64,000 nucleotides of DNA from Methylococcus sp. EFPC2 (GCF_016925495.1 NZ_CP070491.1:62001-126000); one strand, 5' to 3'; counted from the first letter of the stretch, positions 1 to 9,403 are shown. A program made the numbers and translations. Notes: a model not told the origin generated them from the sequence alone.

Positions 1-1812
1 GTCGAGTTGCTGGTCGGTGGCGGCCTGGTCGTCCAGGGTGAGCTGTACCAGGCGGCGGGTGTCGGGGTTCATGGTGGTTTCGCGAAGTTGGGATGGATTC
101 ATTTCGCCCAGGCCCTTGAAGCGCTGCACGTTGACCTTGCCCTTGATCTTCTCGGCCTCGATGCGGTCCAGCACACCTTTCTTCTCCGCTTCGTCCAGCG
201 CGTAGTAAACCTGCTTGCCGACGTCGATGCGGTAGAGCGGCGGCATGGCGACGAAGACGTGGCCGGCTTCGACCAGGGGGCGGAAATGGCGCACGAACAG
301 GGCGCACAGCAGGGTGGCGATGTGATTGCCGTCGGAATCGGCATCGGCCAGGATGCAGACCTTGCCGTAGCGCAACTGGCTCACGTCGGTGGAGCCGGGA
401 TCCACGCCCAAGGCCAGGGCGATGTCGTGCACTTCCTGCGAGGCCAGCACGCCGTCCGATTCCACTTCCCAGGTGTTCAGGATCTTGCCTCTCAACGGCA
501 TGATGGCCTGGAATTCACGCTCGCGCGCCTGCTTGGCCGAACCGCCGGCGGAATCGCCTTCCACCAGGAACAGCTCGGTGAGATTGGTGTCCTGCGAGCT
601 GCAATCGGCCAGCTTGCCGGGCAGGGCCGGACCCGAGGTGACTTTCTTGCGTACCACCTGCCGGCTGGCGCGCAAGCGCTTCTGGGCGCTTTCGATGATG
701 AGCGCGGCGATGCCTTCGCCCGCCGCCGGATGCTGGTTGAGCCAGAGGCTGAAGGCGTCCTTGGCCACGCCGGAGACGAAGGCCACGCATTCGCGTGAAC
801 TCAGGCGTTCCTTGGTCTGGCCGGAGAACTGCGGCTCCTGCATCTTCACTGACAGCACGTACTGGCAGCGTTCCCAGACGTCTTCCGGAGCGATCTTGAT
901 GCCACGCGGCAAGAGATTGCGGAAATCGCAGAATTCGCGCATCGCTTCGGTGAGTCCGGCGCGCAGGCCGTTGACGTGGGTGCCGCCCTGCGGTGTGGGC
1001 ACCAGGTTGACATAGCTCTCGGCCACCGCTTCGCGCACCTCGTTGGCCCAGACCACGGCCCAGTCGGCCGCCTCGCCGCTGGCTTCCATGTTGCCGACGA
1101 AAGGTTGCTCGGGCAGGCATTCCACGTCGCCGATCTGGTCCAGCAGATATTGCGGCAGGCCGTTCTCGTAATGCCAGACTTCCTGTTCGCCGCTGGCTTC
1201 GTCCAGCAGGGCGATGCGCAGGCCGGGACAGAGCACGGCCTTGGCGCGCAGCAAATGCTTGAGGCGGGGAACCGCGATGCGCGGCGTATCGAAATAGCGC
1301 GCCTCGGGCCAGAACCGCACCGTGGTGCCGGTCTCGCGCGCCTTGCAGGTACCGGTCTCCGCCAGTTCCGAAGTTTTCTCGCCCTGGGCGAAGCTCATCG
1401 CGTAAGTCTTGCCGCCGCGGCGGATTTCCACCTCCAGCCGGGCCGATAGGGCATTCACCACCGACACGCCCACGCCGTGCAAGCCGCCGGAATAGCGGTA
1501 GTTCTTGTGCGAGAACTTGCCGCCGGCATGCAGCTTGGTCAGGATCACCTCCACGCCGGACACGCCTTCCTCGGGGTGAATGTCCACCGGCATGCCGCGG
1601 CCGTCGTCGCGCACGTCCACCCCGCCGTCGGCCAGCAGTTTGACCTCGATGTTGCGGGCGAAACCGGCCAGGGCTTCGTCCACGCCGTTGTCGATGACTT
1701 CCTGGGCCAGATGGTTGGGGCGGGAGGTGTCGGTGTACATGCCCGGCCGCTTGCGCACGGGATCGAGGCCGCTCAGCACTTCGATGGCGGAGGCGTCGTA
1801 GCTATTGCTCAT
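1..1812 (-). CDS. parE: DNA topoisomerase IV subunit B (ParE), C-terminus cut by window edge
   Basis: ATP-driven subunit of topoisomerase IV, which decatenates daughter chromosomes together with ParC. 604 codons are visible; the roughly 630-residue length usual for the family implies that only about 25 C-terminal residues are missing. The N-terminus has the ParE-type sequence DPVRKRPGMYTDTSRPNH (GyrB differs here), followed by the GHKL motifs DDGRGMP and GGLHGVGVSVVNAL. The TOPRIM motif EGDSAGGSA and the acidic DADSDGNH stretch lie in the second half. The ATG at 1812 gives the standard family N-terminus (MSNSYDASAIEVLSGLDP). It lies downstream of hypE on the same strand but is separated from it by a REP-like repeat, so it is probably transcribed independently. 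ParE rather than GyrB is confident. Confidence 0.96.
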   Translation of the reverse strand, partial: MSNSYDASAIEVLSGLDPVRKRPGMYTDTSRPNHLAQEVIDNGVDEALAGFARNIEVKLLADGGVDVRDDGRGMPVDIHPEEGVSGVEVILTKLHAGGKFSHKNYRYSGGLHGVGVSVVNALSARLEVEIRRGGKTYAMSFAQGEKTSELAETGTCKARETGTTVRFWPEARYFDTPRIAVPRLKHLLRAKAVLCPGLRIALLDEASGEQEVWHYENGLPQYLLDQIGDVECLPEQPFVGNMEASGEAADWAVVWANEVREAVAESYVNLVPTPQGGTHVNGLRAGLTEAMREFCDFRNLLPRGIKIAPEDVWERCQYVLSVKMQEPQFSGQTKERLSSRECVAFVSGVAKDAFSLWLNQHPAAGEGIAALIIESAQKRLRASRQVVRKKVTSGPALPGKLADCSSQDTNLTELFLVEGDSAGGSAKQAREREFQAIMPLRGKILNTWEVESDGVLASQEVHDIALALGVDPGSTDVSQLRYGKVCILADADSDGNHIATLLCALFVRHFRPLVEAGHVFVAMPPLYRIDVGKQVYYALDEAEKKGVLDRIEAEKIKGKVNVQRFKGLGEMNPSQLRETTMNPDTRRLVQLTLDDQAATDQQLD

Positions 1813-1941
1813 TTCGTAGGGGTTCGAGAATTCTGTGGGTGAAGCGGAAGGGCGGGTCGCCCGCCCTAAACTGGCCGGCTAGCCTAGAGGCTCGGCCCTT
1901 GCAAATCAAGTGGATATCGCATTATCCGGTTCCCGGCGCAG

Positions 1942-2008
1942 GGTGGGTTAGACGCGCAACACACTGAAGTTGACGTCCAGGCGGCCTTACCGCGCGTCGT
2001 AACCCACC
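1942..2008. repeat. REP-like inverted repeat between hypE and parE
   Basis: The arms GGTGGGTTA (1942-1950) and TAACCCACC (2000-2008) are perfect inverted copies. A second inner match, CGCGC, follows near each arm. It belongs to the general class of GGGTTA-type extragenic palindromes that recurs elsewhere in the window, for example at 60142-60218. It may act as a transcript-end structure for hypE, but there is no T-run. Confidence 0.6.
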
Positions 2009-2029
2009 ATTAACCCCGGTAAAGCAGGG

Positions 2030-3085
2030 TCAGCATATCCTCGGCAACTGCTCCCCGCTCAGCAGGTCCAGCGGGCGGTTTATGCCGAACGCCGTTTGCA
2101 GGTTCACCGCGCCGGATGAAGACCCCGGCACCTGCCCGATGATGGCCGCATCCGCGCCGAGGGGATGCTGGCGCAGGGCGGCCAGTGCCCGCTCGGCCTG
2201 ATCGGCGGGGACGAAGGCGGCGAGGCGGCCTTCGTTGGCCACGTAGAGCGGATCGAAGCCGAGGATCTCGCAGGCGCCCTGCACGTCTTCGCGCACCGGA
2301 ATGTCGGCCTCGCGGACTTCGATGTTCACGCCCGCGGCCTGGGCGATCTCGATCAGCGCACTGGCCAGCCCGCCGCGGGTGAGGTCGCGCAGGCAGTGGA
2401 TTTCGATGCCGGCTTCCAGCAGCGCGCCCACCAGGCCTGACAGGTCGGCGCAGTCGCTCTCTATGGTGGTCTCGAAGGCCAGCCCCTCGCGCTGCGCCAT
2501 GATGGCGATGCCATGCCGGCCGATGTCGCCGTTGATCAGAACCGCATCGCCCGGCCGGACCGAGGCCGGGGCTATCGTGCCGCCGTGTTCGATCAGGCCT
2601 ATGCCGGCGGTGTTGATGTAGAGGCCGTCGCCCTTGCCGCGGTCGACCACCTTGGTGTCGCCGGTGACGATCAGGGCGCCCGCGGCCCGCGCCGTTTCCG
2701 CCATCGAGTTCAATATCCGCTGCAAATCGGCCAGCGGCAGGCCTTCCTCGATGATCAGGCCGGCGCTGAGAAACAGCGGTTTCGCTCCGGCCATCGCCAG
2801 GTCGTTGAGGGTGCCGCAGACCGCCAGTTTGCCGATGTCGCCGCCGGGGAAGAACATGGGCTTGACCACATAGGAGTCGGTGGTGAAGGCATAGCGTTGT
2901 CCGCCCTGCTCGAACACCGCGCTGTCGTGGCGCGCGGCCAGATAGGGATTGGCGAAGGCCGGCTGGACCAGCTTGTCCAGCAGCTGCTGCATCAGCCGGC
3001 CGCCGCCGCCGTGGGCCATGACCACGTGTTCGTAGATGCCGATGGGCGTTGGGCAGGCGAGCTGGAAGTCGGGGTTTTCGTTCAT
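2030..3085 (-). CDS. hypE: Hydrogenase maturation protein HypE
   Basis: HypE (351 aa) dehydrates a carbamoyl group, delivered by HypF onto its C-terminal cysteine, to a thiocyanate that becomes the cyanide ligands of the [NiFe] centre. The protein ends in the required PRIC-COOH tail. The PurM/AIR synthase-like fold is visible in HGGGGRLM near the N-terminus, [25 protein letters not shown] and the later DLTRGGLA. The start ATG at 3085 overlaps the hypD stop by one base (TGATG), which indicates translational coupling. It is the last gene of the hup/hyp cluster. Confidence 0.96.
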   Translation of the reverse strand: MNENPDFQLACPTPIGIYEHVVMAHGGGGRLMQQLLDKLVQPAFANPYLAARHDSAVFEQGGQRYAFTTDSYVVKPMFFPGGDIGKLAVCGTLNDLAMAGAKPLFLSAGLIIEEGLPLADLQRILNSMAETARAAGALIVTGDTKVVDRGKGDGLYINTAGIGLIEHGGTIAPASVRPGDAVLINGDIGRHGIAIMAQREGLAFETTIESDCADLSGLVGALLEAGIEIHCLRDLTRGGLASALIEIAQAAGVNIEVREADIPVREDVQGACEILGFDPLYVANEGRLAAFVPADQAERALAALRQHPLGADAAIIGQVPGSSSGAVNLQTAFGINRPLDLLSGEQLPRIC

Positions 3086-4197
3086 CAGGCGGTTTCGGCG
3101 GGAGTAGCGGTGGCCGTATGGCGATAGCGGTAATAGGCCGCGCAGGCGCCTTCCGAGGACACCATGGTGGCCCCCAGCGGATGTTCGGGCGTGCAGCGGC
3201 TGCCGAATGCCGGACAGCGGTCGGGCTTGAGGGCGCCTTGCAGCACCAGCCCGCTTAGACATTCGGCCGGTTCCGGTGTGGACAGGGCGTGCAGCTCGAA
3301 GCGGCTTTCCGCGTCCAGGCTGGCATAGTCTGCGCTCAAGCCCAGGCCGCTTTGCGCGATGCTGCCCAGTCCGCGCCATTGCCGGTCGACCACGCAGAAC
3401 ACTTGGCGCATCAGCGCTTGCGCGGGAACGTTGCCGTCGTGGGTCACGGCGCGCGCGTATTCGTTGCTCACCTCGTGGCGGCCTTGTTCCAGTTGCACGA
3501 GGCAATCGTGGATGCCGGCGAGGATGTCCAGCGGTTCGAAGCCGGTGACCACGATGGGCACTCGATAGCGCTCGGCGATGGGCTCGTATTCCGCATAGCC
3601 CATGACCGCGCAGACATGGCCGGCGGCCAGGAAGCCCTGCACGCGGTTGTTGGGTGAGGAAAGGATGGCTTCCATGGCCGGCGGCACGCGCACGTGGCAG
3701 ACCAGCAGCGAGAAATTGGCGATGGCATCTCGTTGGGCCTGGAAGGCCGCCATAGCCGTGCCGGGCGCGGTGGTTTCGAAGCCGACCGAGAAAAAAACCA
3801 CTTGCCTGTCCGGGTGCGCGCGGGCGATCTTGAGTGCGTCCAGCGGCGAGTATACCGCCCGCACGTCGCCGCCCGCGGCCTTCACCGACAGCAGGTCGCG
3901 GCCCGAGCCCGGCACCCGGAGCATGTCGCCGAAGGTGCACAGGATCGCGCCCGGCGTTTCGGCGATGGCGATGGCCTTGTCGATGTATTCCAAAGGCGTC
4001 ACGCAGACCGGGCAGCCGGGCCCGTGGATCAGTTCGACGCTTTCCGGCAGCAGCCGATCTATGCCGTATTTCATGATGGAATGGGTCTGGCCGCCGCAGA
4101 CTTCCATCAGCGTCCAGGGCCTCGTGACCGTGGCGGCGATGGCATCCGCCAATCTACGGGCGGCGGCCGGGTCGCGGAATTCGCTGAGGTATTTCAT
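3085..4197 (-). CDS. hypD: Hydrogenase maturation protein HypD
   Basis: HypD (370 aa) is the iron-sulfur scaffold on which, with HypC, the Fe(CN)2CO unit of the [NiFe] active site is assembled. Family motifs are visible: [14 protein letters not shown] and the [10 protein letters not shown] cysteines near residues 30-70, [10 protein letters not shown] in the middle, and the C-terminal cysteines in ECLSG, RCPAFG and RC that hold the [4Fe-4S] cluster. The ATG at 4197 ([10 protein letters not shown]) is the usual family start and overlaps hypC by 4 bases (ATGA). Length is normal. Confidence 0.97.
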   Translation of the reverse strand: MKYLSEFRDPAAARRLADAIAATVTRPWTLMEVCGGQTHSIMKYGIDRLLPESVELIHGPGCPVCVTPLEYIDKAIAIAETPGAILCTFGDMLRVPGSGRDLLSVKAAGGDVRAVYSPLDALKIARAHPDRQVVFFSVGFETTAPGTAMAAFQAQRDAIANFSLLVCHVRVPPAMEAILSSPNNRVQGFLAAGHVCAVMGYAEYEPIAERYRVPIVVTGFEPLDILAGIHDCLVQLEQGRHEVSNEYARAVTHDGNVPAQALMRQVFCVVDRQWRGLGSIAQSGLGLSADYASLDAESRFELHALSTPEPAECLSGLVLQGALKPDRCPAFGSRCTPEHPLGATMVSSEGACAAYYRYRHTATATPAETA

Positions 4198-4442
4198 GGC
4201 GCAGCGGCTTCGTCGGCTTCCATGGCCTCCAAGGCTTTGAATTCCGCCAGCGCGGCCTGGGCCTCTTCTTCGTCCAATTGGGAGATGGCGAATCCGGCAT
4301 GGACGATGACGTAATCGCCCACCTGGGCTTCCGGGGTGAAGGCCAGGCTGACTTCCTTGACCACGCCGCCGAAGCTGACGCGGCCCATGCCGTCGCCGGC
4401 TTCGGAAAGGCTGATGATTTGACCGGGTATGGCTAGGCACAT
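4194..4442 (-). CDS. hypC: Hydrogenase maturation chaperone HypC
   Basis: Small HypC/HupF-family chaperone (82 aa) that works with HypD and then delivers the iron-cyano-carbonyl unit to the large-subunit precursor. It starts MCLAIPGQI; the Cys right after the initiator Met is the essential residue of the family. The C-terminus is acidic and alanine-rich. A paralogue, HupF, is encoded at 12471-12773 in the same cluster, a pairing common in uptake-hydrogenase clusters, where HupF is thought to protect the large subunit in oxygen. It is coupled to hypD by a 4-base overlap. Confidence 0.96.
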   Translation of the reverse strand: MCLAIPGQIISLSEAGDGMGRVSFGGVVKEVSLAFTPEAQVGDYVIVHAGFAISQLDEEEAQAALAEFKALEAMEADEAAAP

Positions 4443-4515
4443 GGGATAGTCTCGCTTTTAGGTCGCTGCTTGGGCATCACGGTGGCGGACCTGGGATCGG
4501 GTGTCAAGCGGCGAC

Positions 4516-7317
4516 TCAGTTCGAGGTGGGAGTGGGCTTCAGCCCACGACTCATCGCGGTCTGAAGACCGCTCCCACCAATGGACATCGCGGCCGCCCGC
4601 AGTTGACCCAGGGCTAGACCGCCATCGTTGGGCGGGATGAAACGATGGCGGTGTACTTCGAAACCGGACGATGCCAGGCGGGAGCCGACGAGTTCAGACA
4701 GCAGCCGGTTCTGGAACACGCCGCCGGTAAGCGCCACCCGCTCGAGGCCGACCCGCTCGGCGACGGCCAGGGCGGCTTCGGCCAGGGTGCGATGAAAACG
4801 CCCGGCCGAGGCCGTGATGTGGCCGGCCTTCGAGTCTTCCAGCAGGGGTGGGATCAGGGGCGTCCAGTCCACGGTCCAGCGAGGCTCGGCCTCATCCGCG
4901 CTTTCGATCAGCTCGTAAGGATAAGCTCCCTCGGATTCGTCCCGCTCGGCGGCGAATTCCAAAGCCATCGCCGCCTCGCCTTCGAAGCTGGTGGTCTGCT
5001 TGAGGCCGAGCAGGGCGGCGACGCCGTCGAACAGTCGGCCGACGCCGGAACTCAGGGGCGTGTTGATGCCGCGCTTGAGCATATGGGCCAGGGTTTTCAG
5101 GGCAGCCGGGCCGAAGTCGGCCACGGACGCGAGGTCGTCCCGCGCGAAGGCGGCTTCGCCCAGGGCGGCGTAAAGCAGTCCCAGGGCTGCCCGGCGCGGC
5201 TCGCGCACGGCTTGCTCGCCGCCGGGCAGGGGGAAGGGGCGGAAGCGGCCGATGCGGGTATAGCCGTCCGCCTCGATGCGCAGGAACTCCCCGCCCCACA
5301 GCGTGCCGTCCGGCCCCAGCCCCACGCCGTCCCAGGCGATGCCCAGCAGCGGCGGCTCCAGCCCGTGCTCGGCCATGCAGGACAGCACATGGGCGTAGTG
5401 GTGCTGCACCCGAACCAGGGGTATGCCCGTCGCTTCCGCCAAGCGGCTGGAGGCGTAATCCGGATGCAGATCGCAAGCGATGCGGTCCGGGTTGATGCCG
5501 AACAGGGTTTCCAGATCGGCCACGGTGCGCCGGTGGCTGTCGCGTGATTCGGCACTGTCCAGGTCACCCAGATGCTGGCTCAGCACGACACGCTCGTCCA
5601 ATGCGAGTGCCACGGTGTTCTTGAGGTGCCCTCCGACGGCGAGTACCGTGGCGTCGCCCCCCCTCCCCCTGGCAGGGGGAGGGCAGGGTGGGGGTGCCGT
5701 TTCCGAGGACAGACGCGAGTGGCAGGAGGTGTCAGGCGTATTGGGCGAGCTACCCCCATCCCAGCCTTCCCCCTGGGAGGGGGAAGGGGTGGAAAAGTGG
5801 GCTTCGGCGGCATGATCTGCTGTGGCTGGGTCGCTGAGATGCTGGCTCAGCACGATGCGCTCGTCCAATGTGAGCGCCACGGTGTTCTTGAGGTGGCCGC
5901 CGACGGCGAGCACCGTGGCGTCGGTCTCCCTCCCCCTGGCAGGGGGAGGGTAGGGTGGGGGTGCCGTTCCCGAGGACAAGCACGAGTTCCGGGAGGTGTC
6001 AGGCGTGTCGGGCGAGCTACCCCCATCCCATCCTTCCCCCTGGAAGGGGGAAGGGGTGGAGACGCGCGGGCGGGGCAGCTTGATGACAGGTTCGTAGCCC
6101 CGTGCGCAGCGCAGCAGCAGGGGCTCGCCGGCGATTTCCCGCGCCACGCTATCATCCAAGGCGCGCAGCACGGGGCGGTCGTGGTAGAGGAATGCGTCGG
6201 CGATGCCGCCCAGGCGGGCTTTGGCTTCCTCGAAGCTCGTGCAGATCGGTTCGCCGCTGCGGTTGCCGCTGGTGCAGACCAAGGGTGCGCCGAACTCCGC
6301 CAGCAGCAGATGATGCAGCGGCGTGTAGGCGACCATCACGCCCAGCCAAGGGTTGTCCGGGGCGACGGCTGCGGCGATAGTCCGGTTTTCCACGCGTCGC
6401 CTCAGCAGCACGATGGGGGCGGCGGCCGAGCTCAGCAGGCGGGATTCCACGTCCGAGATTTCGCAGATCGCACCGGCTTCCTCGAGTGACCCCACCATTA
6501 CGGCGAAAGGCTTGGCCGGGCGGGATTTGCGGCTGCGCAGTCTGGAAACGGCGGCCTCGTTGCCCGCATCCGCCAGTAATTGAAATCCGCCCAGGCCCTG
6601 CAAGGCGACGATGGCGCCGGATCGCAGAGCTTGCACCGTCAGTCCCAGGGCCTCTTCGCCGCCCGCCTGCAATCCCTCGGCGTCGTGTAAAGAAATCTGC
6701 GGCCCGCAGACCGGGCAGCACTGGGTCTGGGCATGGAAGCGCCGGTCGCCCGGGTCTTGGTATTCGGCGAGACAGGCCGGGCATAGCGGGAAGGCCTGCA
6801 TCACCGTGCGTTCGCGGTCGAAAGGCAGGCTCTGGGTGATGCTCCAGCGCGGTCCGCAGTCGGTGCAACTGATGAATGGATAGCGGTGGCGCCGGTTGGC
6901 CGGGTCGAACAACTCGGCGAGGCAGGCGGGGCAGGTCGCCGCATCCGGCGGCACGTAGACCGAAACCGGTCCTCGCGCCTCACTAAGCCGGACCCGGAAG
7001 CCTCGCTCGCCGGTGGCCGGCAGTTCGGCGGTCTGCAGGGATTCGATGCGCGCCAGCGGCGGCAGTTCCGCCGGCAGGCGGGCGAGGAAGGCCTGCAGGG
7101 CTGTGGCCGAGCCTTCCGCCTCGATGCTCACGCCGGTCGGCGTGTTGGCCACCCAGCCGGCGAGGCCCGCTTCGGTCGCCAGGCGGTAGACGTAAGGCCG
7201 GAAGCCCACGCCCTGAACCAGTCCGGTGATCTGCAAGGCGATCCGCCGGAGCACGACCGGTTCTGCCGCCGAGACGGCGGGAAAAGGGGGGCTCAAGCCG
7301 ATTTGACCGCCCGCCAT
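4516..7317 (-). CDS. hypF: Carbamoyltransferase HypF with in-frame REP-bearing tandem duplication
   Basis: HypF makes carbamoyl-AMP from carbamoyl phosphate and transfers the carbamoyl to HypE. The ATG at 7317 gives 933 aa, against about 750-780 for the family. Domains in order: acylphosphatase (GLVQGVGFRPYVYRLA), two zinc-finger pairs (CPACLAEL with CTDCGPR; CPACLAEY with CCPVCGP), a YrdC-like domain, and a Kae1-like domain (VQHHYAH, GIAWDGVGLGPDGTLWGGEF). The excess length comes from an insert at 5571-6060: two 89-residue units, each holding a Pro/Gly-rich stretch encoded by palindromic DNA plus a copy of the first Kae1-domain strand (LAVGGHLKNTVAL). The last residues (LKPTPTSN) are also encoded by a palindromic repeat. 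The start overlaps the nickel permease by 25 bases; a GTG at 7254 is an alternative. The reading frame is intact, but function with the insert is unproven. Confidence 0.9.
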   Translation of the reverse strand: MAGGQIGLSPPFPAVSAAEPVVLRRIALQITGLVQGVGFRPYVYRLATEAGLAGWVANTPTGVSIEAEGSATALQAFLARLPAELPPLARIESLQTAELPATGERGFRVRLSEARGPVSVYVPPDAATCPACLAELFDPANRRHRYPFISCTDCGPRWSITQSLPFDRERTVMQAFPLCPACLAEYQDPGDRRFHAQTQCCPVCGPQISLHDAEGLQAGGEEALGLTVQALRSGAIVALQGLGGFQLLADAGNEAAVSRLRSRKSRPAKPFAVMVGSLEEAGAICEISDVESRLLSSAAAPIVLLRRRVENRTIAAAVAPDNPWLGVMVAYTPLHHLLLAEFGAPLVCTSGNRSGEPICTSFEEAKARLGGIADAFLYHDRPVLRALDDSVAREIAGEPLLLRCARGYEPVIKLPRPRVSTPSPFQGEGWDGGSSPDTPDTSRNSCLSSGTAPPPYPPPARGRETDATVLAVGGHLKNTVALTLDERIVLSQHLSDPATADHAAEAHFSTPSPSQGEGWDGGSSPNTPDTSCHSRLSSETAPPPCPPPARGRGGDATVLAVGGHLKNTVALALDERVVLSQHLGDLDSAESRDSHRRTVADLETLFGINPDRIACDLHPDYASSRLAEATGIPLVRVQHHYAHVLSCMAEHGLEPPLLGIAWDGVGLGPDGTLWGGEFLRIEADGYTRIGRFRPFPLPGGEQAVREPRRAALGLLYAALGEAAFARDDLASVADFGPAALKTLAHMLKRGINTPLSSGVGRLFDGVAALLGLKQTTSFEGEAAMALEFAAERDESEGAYPYELIESADEAEPRWTVDWTPLIPPLLEDSKAGHITASAGRFHRTLAEAALAVAERVGLERVALTGGVFQNRLLSELVGSRLASSGFEVHRHRFIPPNDGGLALGQLRAAAMSIGGSGLQTAMSRGLKPTPTSN
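4525..4578. repeat. Palindromic repeat forming the 3' end of hypF
   Basis: Outer arms GGTGGGAG and CTCCCACC enclose two hairpins, TGGGCTTCAGCCCA and GCGGTCTGAAGACCGC. The hypF stop codon (4516-4518) lies just beyond it, so the repeat encodes the last residues of the HypF frame after the family's normal ending. Confidence 0.75.
5571..6060. repeat. 267-bp-period tandem duplication with REP-like palindromes inside hypF
   Basis: Two highly similar 223-bp copies lie at 5571-5793 and 5838-6060, offset by exactly 267 bp (89 codons), so the frame is kept. Each copy has about 90 bp of genuine hypF sequence plus two GC-rich palindromes, CCCTCCCCCTGGCAGGG-type and CCTTCCCCCTGG-type, about 80 bp apart. 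This looks like a REP-pair (BIME-like) insertion followed by duplication of element and flank. Confidence 0.85.
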
Positions 7318-8108
7318 TGCGCCAGTAGCAATGCGGCCAGGAATGCGGTGCAGGACACGGCGACCACGGCGAGGCCGGGCAGCAGTTCTTCCTTTTCCAG
7401 CAGGGCGTCGAGGTCCGGCAGCAGGGTCTTGGCGACGATGAGGGCCGCGATGGCCAGGCTGAGACCGGCCAGGGTCAGGCTCATCAAGCGGGAGGCGATG
7501 CGCGCCAGGCGGTCGGCGCGGCCTATCATCTGCGCGATGCAGTAACCGTTTAGCCCGTCGGCGGCCAGCATGCCGGCGGTGAACACCAGGGCCAGGCCCA
7601 GGGCCGGCTGCCAGCCGCCGTAATGCCGGGCGGTCAGGCCGAACAGCGCGGCCTGGCTCAGGGTATCGAAGGACAGGGCGAACAAAGCGCCGACCAGGAG
7701 TATCAGTCCCGGCCGGCCGGCGCGCTGCCAGCTTCCCAGGAATCGCCCCTTGACACCGACCAGGGCGACCGGCTGATCGGGATCGGCCCGCAGCACCGCA
7801 CGGAGGTTCAACACGCCCAACAGGGTGAGGAAGAAGACGGAGGTGCAGGTGCCGAAGGCTTCCAGCCATTCCGGCACGGCCCAGCGACCCGCGAGGAGGT
7901 TCACCGCAGCGGCGATGGCCAGCACCACCAGGCCGTGGCCCAGGGAGAACAGGGTCCCGCAGTAGCGGGCCAGGCGCGGCCGGTTGCGGGCGTTGTAGCG
8001 GGTGAGGCCGTCTATGGTGGCCAGGTGATCGGCGTCGAATCCGTGTTTGAGCCCTAAGGCGAAGATCAGCAGGGAAAGCGCGGACCAGTCTTGCGGCAGC
8101 GAGTCCAT
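7293..8108 (-). CDS. NiCoT-family nickel/cobalt permease
   Basis: Inner-membrane permease (271 aa) that most likely imports nickel for the hydrogenase. The signature of the NiCoT (HoxN/NixA) family is clear near residue 20: LGLKHGFDADHLATIDGLTR, holding the metal-selecting HxxxxDH core. A second signature, LFALSFDT, and about seven to eight hydrophobic segments follow. The gene lies between hypB and hypF, with a 13-base gap after its own start and a 25-base overlap into hypF, so co-transcription is likely. Nickel rather than cobalt is inferred from this context. Confidence 0.88.
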   Translation of the reverse strand: MDSLPQDWSALSLLIFALGLKHGFDADHLATIDGLTRYNARNRPRLARYCGTLFSLGHGLVVLAIAAAVNLLAGRWAVPEWLEAFGTCTSVFFLTLLGVLNLRAVLRADPDQPVALVGVKGRFLGSWQRAGRPGLILLVGALFALSFDTLSQAALFGLTARHYGGWQPALGLALVFTAGMLAADGLNGYCIAQMIGRADRLARIASRLMSLTLAGLSLAIAALIVAKTLLPDLDALLEKEELLPGLAVVAVSCTAFLAALLLAQWRAVKSA

Positions 8109-8121
8109 GGAAACCTCCGAT

Positions 8122-8958
8122 TCATCCGGCGATCTGACGGACCGCCCGTTCGGCTGCGCCGGCTTCCAGCCAGGCCAGCCATTCGTCCAGGCCTTCCCCG
8201 GTTTGCGCCGAGAGTTTGATGACTTTGATCGCGGGATTCACCCGGCGCGCGTTTTCCACGGCGAGCTCCACGTCGAAGCGCAGATAGGGCAGCAGATCGC
8301 ACTTGTTGAGCAGCATGAGATCGGCGGCGCGGAACATGTCCGGATATTTGAGCGGCTTGTCTTCGCCTTCCGTCACGGAAAGAATGGCCACCTTGTGCGC
8401 CTCGCCCAGGTCGAAAGCCGCTGGGCAGACCAGGTTGCCGACGTTCTCGATGAACAGGATGCCGTTTTCCTGCAGGTCCAGTTGGCCCAGGGCCTCGCCC
8501 ACCATGTGCGCGTCCAGGTGGCAGCCCTTGCCGGTGTTGATTTGGAGGGCCGGCACGCCGGTCGCGCGGATGCGCTCGGCGTCGTTGGAGGTCTGCTGGT
8601 CGCCTTCGATCACCGCCACGGGCACCCGGTCACGCAGCTCCGCGATGCTGCGCACTAGTAGGGTGGTCTTGCCCGAACCGGGGCTGGAGACCAGGTTAAG
8701 GGCGAAGATGCCGCGTTCCCGGAGAAAGCGACGGTTGCGATCGGCATAGCCGTCGTTCTTGGCCAGGATGTCCTGCTCGATCTTGACCATGCGCGCCTGG
8801 GACAGTCCCGGCGCGTGAGCGCCCGCGGGTCCGTGGCCAAAATGCAGGGGCGCGGGAGCTTTGTCCGTGACCGGCACGAAGCGCGGTTTGCCGCCCCGGT
8901 CGAGGGCCTGGCCTTCCAGTTTTGTTTCACCATGACCGCAACCGCATGTGCTACACAT
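8122..8958 (-). CDS. hypB: Hydrogenase nickel-incorporation GTPase HypB
   Basis: HypB (278 aa) is the GTPase that, with HypA, inserts nickel into the large subunit. It has the N-terminal high-affinity nickel motif CSTCGCG, then a short His-containing linker ([10 protein letters not shown]), the P-loop [11 protein letters not shown], the metal-site region [10 protein letters not shown], the [10 protein letters not shown] switch region and the NKCDL guanine-specificity motif. There is no long polyhistidine stretch, so storage capacity is modest. It is 12 bases downstream of hypA. Confidence 0.97.
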   Translation of the reverse strand: MCSTCGCGHGETKLEGQALDRGGKPRFVPVTDKAPAPLHFGHGPAGAHAPGLSQARMVKIEQDILAKNDGYADRNRRFLRERGIFALNLVSSPGSGKTTLLVRSIAELRDRVPVAVIEGDQQTSNDAERIRATGVPALQINTGKGCHLDAHMVGEALGQLDLQENGILFIENVGNLVCPAAFDLGEAHKVAILSVTEGEDKPLKYPDMFRAADLMLLNKCDLLPYLRFDVELAVENARRVNPAIKVIKLSAQTGEGLDEWLAWLEAGAAERAVRQIAG

Positions 8959-8970
8959 GTCTCACCTCAG

Positions 8971-9312
8971 CTATTCCACTTCCAGTTCTTTTACTCGCAT
9001 TTCGGTGCCGCCGGTAGCCTGCACCTTGTAGCCGCCGCAGAGCGGGCAGGGACCGTAAAGGGCGTCCAGCGTCACGGGCTCGCTGCATTCCATGCACCAG
9101 CCGCTGCCCGCCACGTCGACGATCTCCAGCCGCGCGCCTTCGGCGCATGTTCCGGCGACGACGGCATCGAAACAAAACCGCATGGCTTCAGGTTCGACCG
9201 CCGCCAGCCGGCCGATTTCCAGCCATACCGTTCTGACCTTGGTAAAGCCCTGGCGGCGGGCGTGGTCCTCGATGATCTCCACCACGCCTTCGGCTAGGGA
9301 CATTTCATGCAT
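8971..9312 (-). CDS. hypA: Hydrogenase nickel metallochaperone HypA
   Basis: Small zinc- and nickel-binding protein (113 aa). It begins MHEMSLAEGVV, in which His2 is the nickel ligand of the family, and has two Cys pairs (CMEC and CPLC) for structural zinc. It works with HypB, encoded immediately downstream. Between it and the upstream hupK lies a palindromic repeat at 9334-9403, which may separate hup and hyp transcripts. Confidence 0.97.
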   Translation of the reverse strand: MHEMSLAEGVVEIIEDHARRQGFTKVRTVWLEIGRLAAVEPEAMRFCFDAVVAGTCAEGARLEIVDVAGSGWCMECSEPVTLDALYGPCPLCGGYKVQATGGTEMRVKELEVE

Positions 9313-9333
9313 AGCGCCTCAATTCTCTAAACA

Positions 9334-9403
9334 GGTAGGATGGGCAAAGCCCCGCGTGCCCATCAGGAGTTTGATGGGCATGCTTCGCTTTGCCCATCCT
9401 ACC
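9334..9403. repeat. Palindromic repeat between hupK and hypA
   Basis: 17-bp arms GGTAGGATGGGCAAAGC (9334-9350) and their exact inverse (9387-9403) enclose a smaller hairpin around GCCCATCAGG and TTTGATGGGC. It is a typical REP-like extragenic palindrome, and its core GGATGGG recurs in the repeat at 26795-27037. Confidence 0.8.

Noticed and set aside
1-1812. GyrB as identity of the type II topoisomerase subunit
   Set aside because: The N-terminal sequence PGMYTDTSRPNH is ParE-type and the length is about 630 residues, too short for GyrB.
2030-3940. Long minus-strand frame extending upstream of HypE
   Set aside because: Only the part from 3085 is HypE; the upstream part lies inside hypD in another frame, is Arg/Pro/Gly-rich and has no family features.
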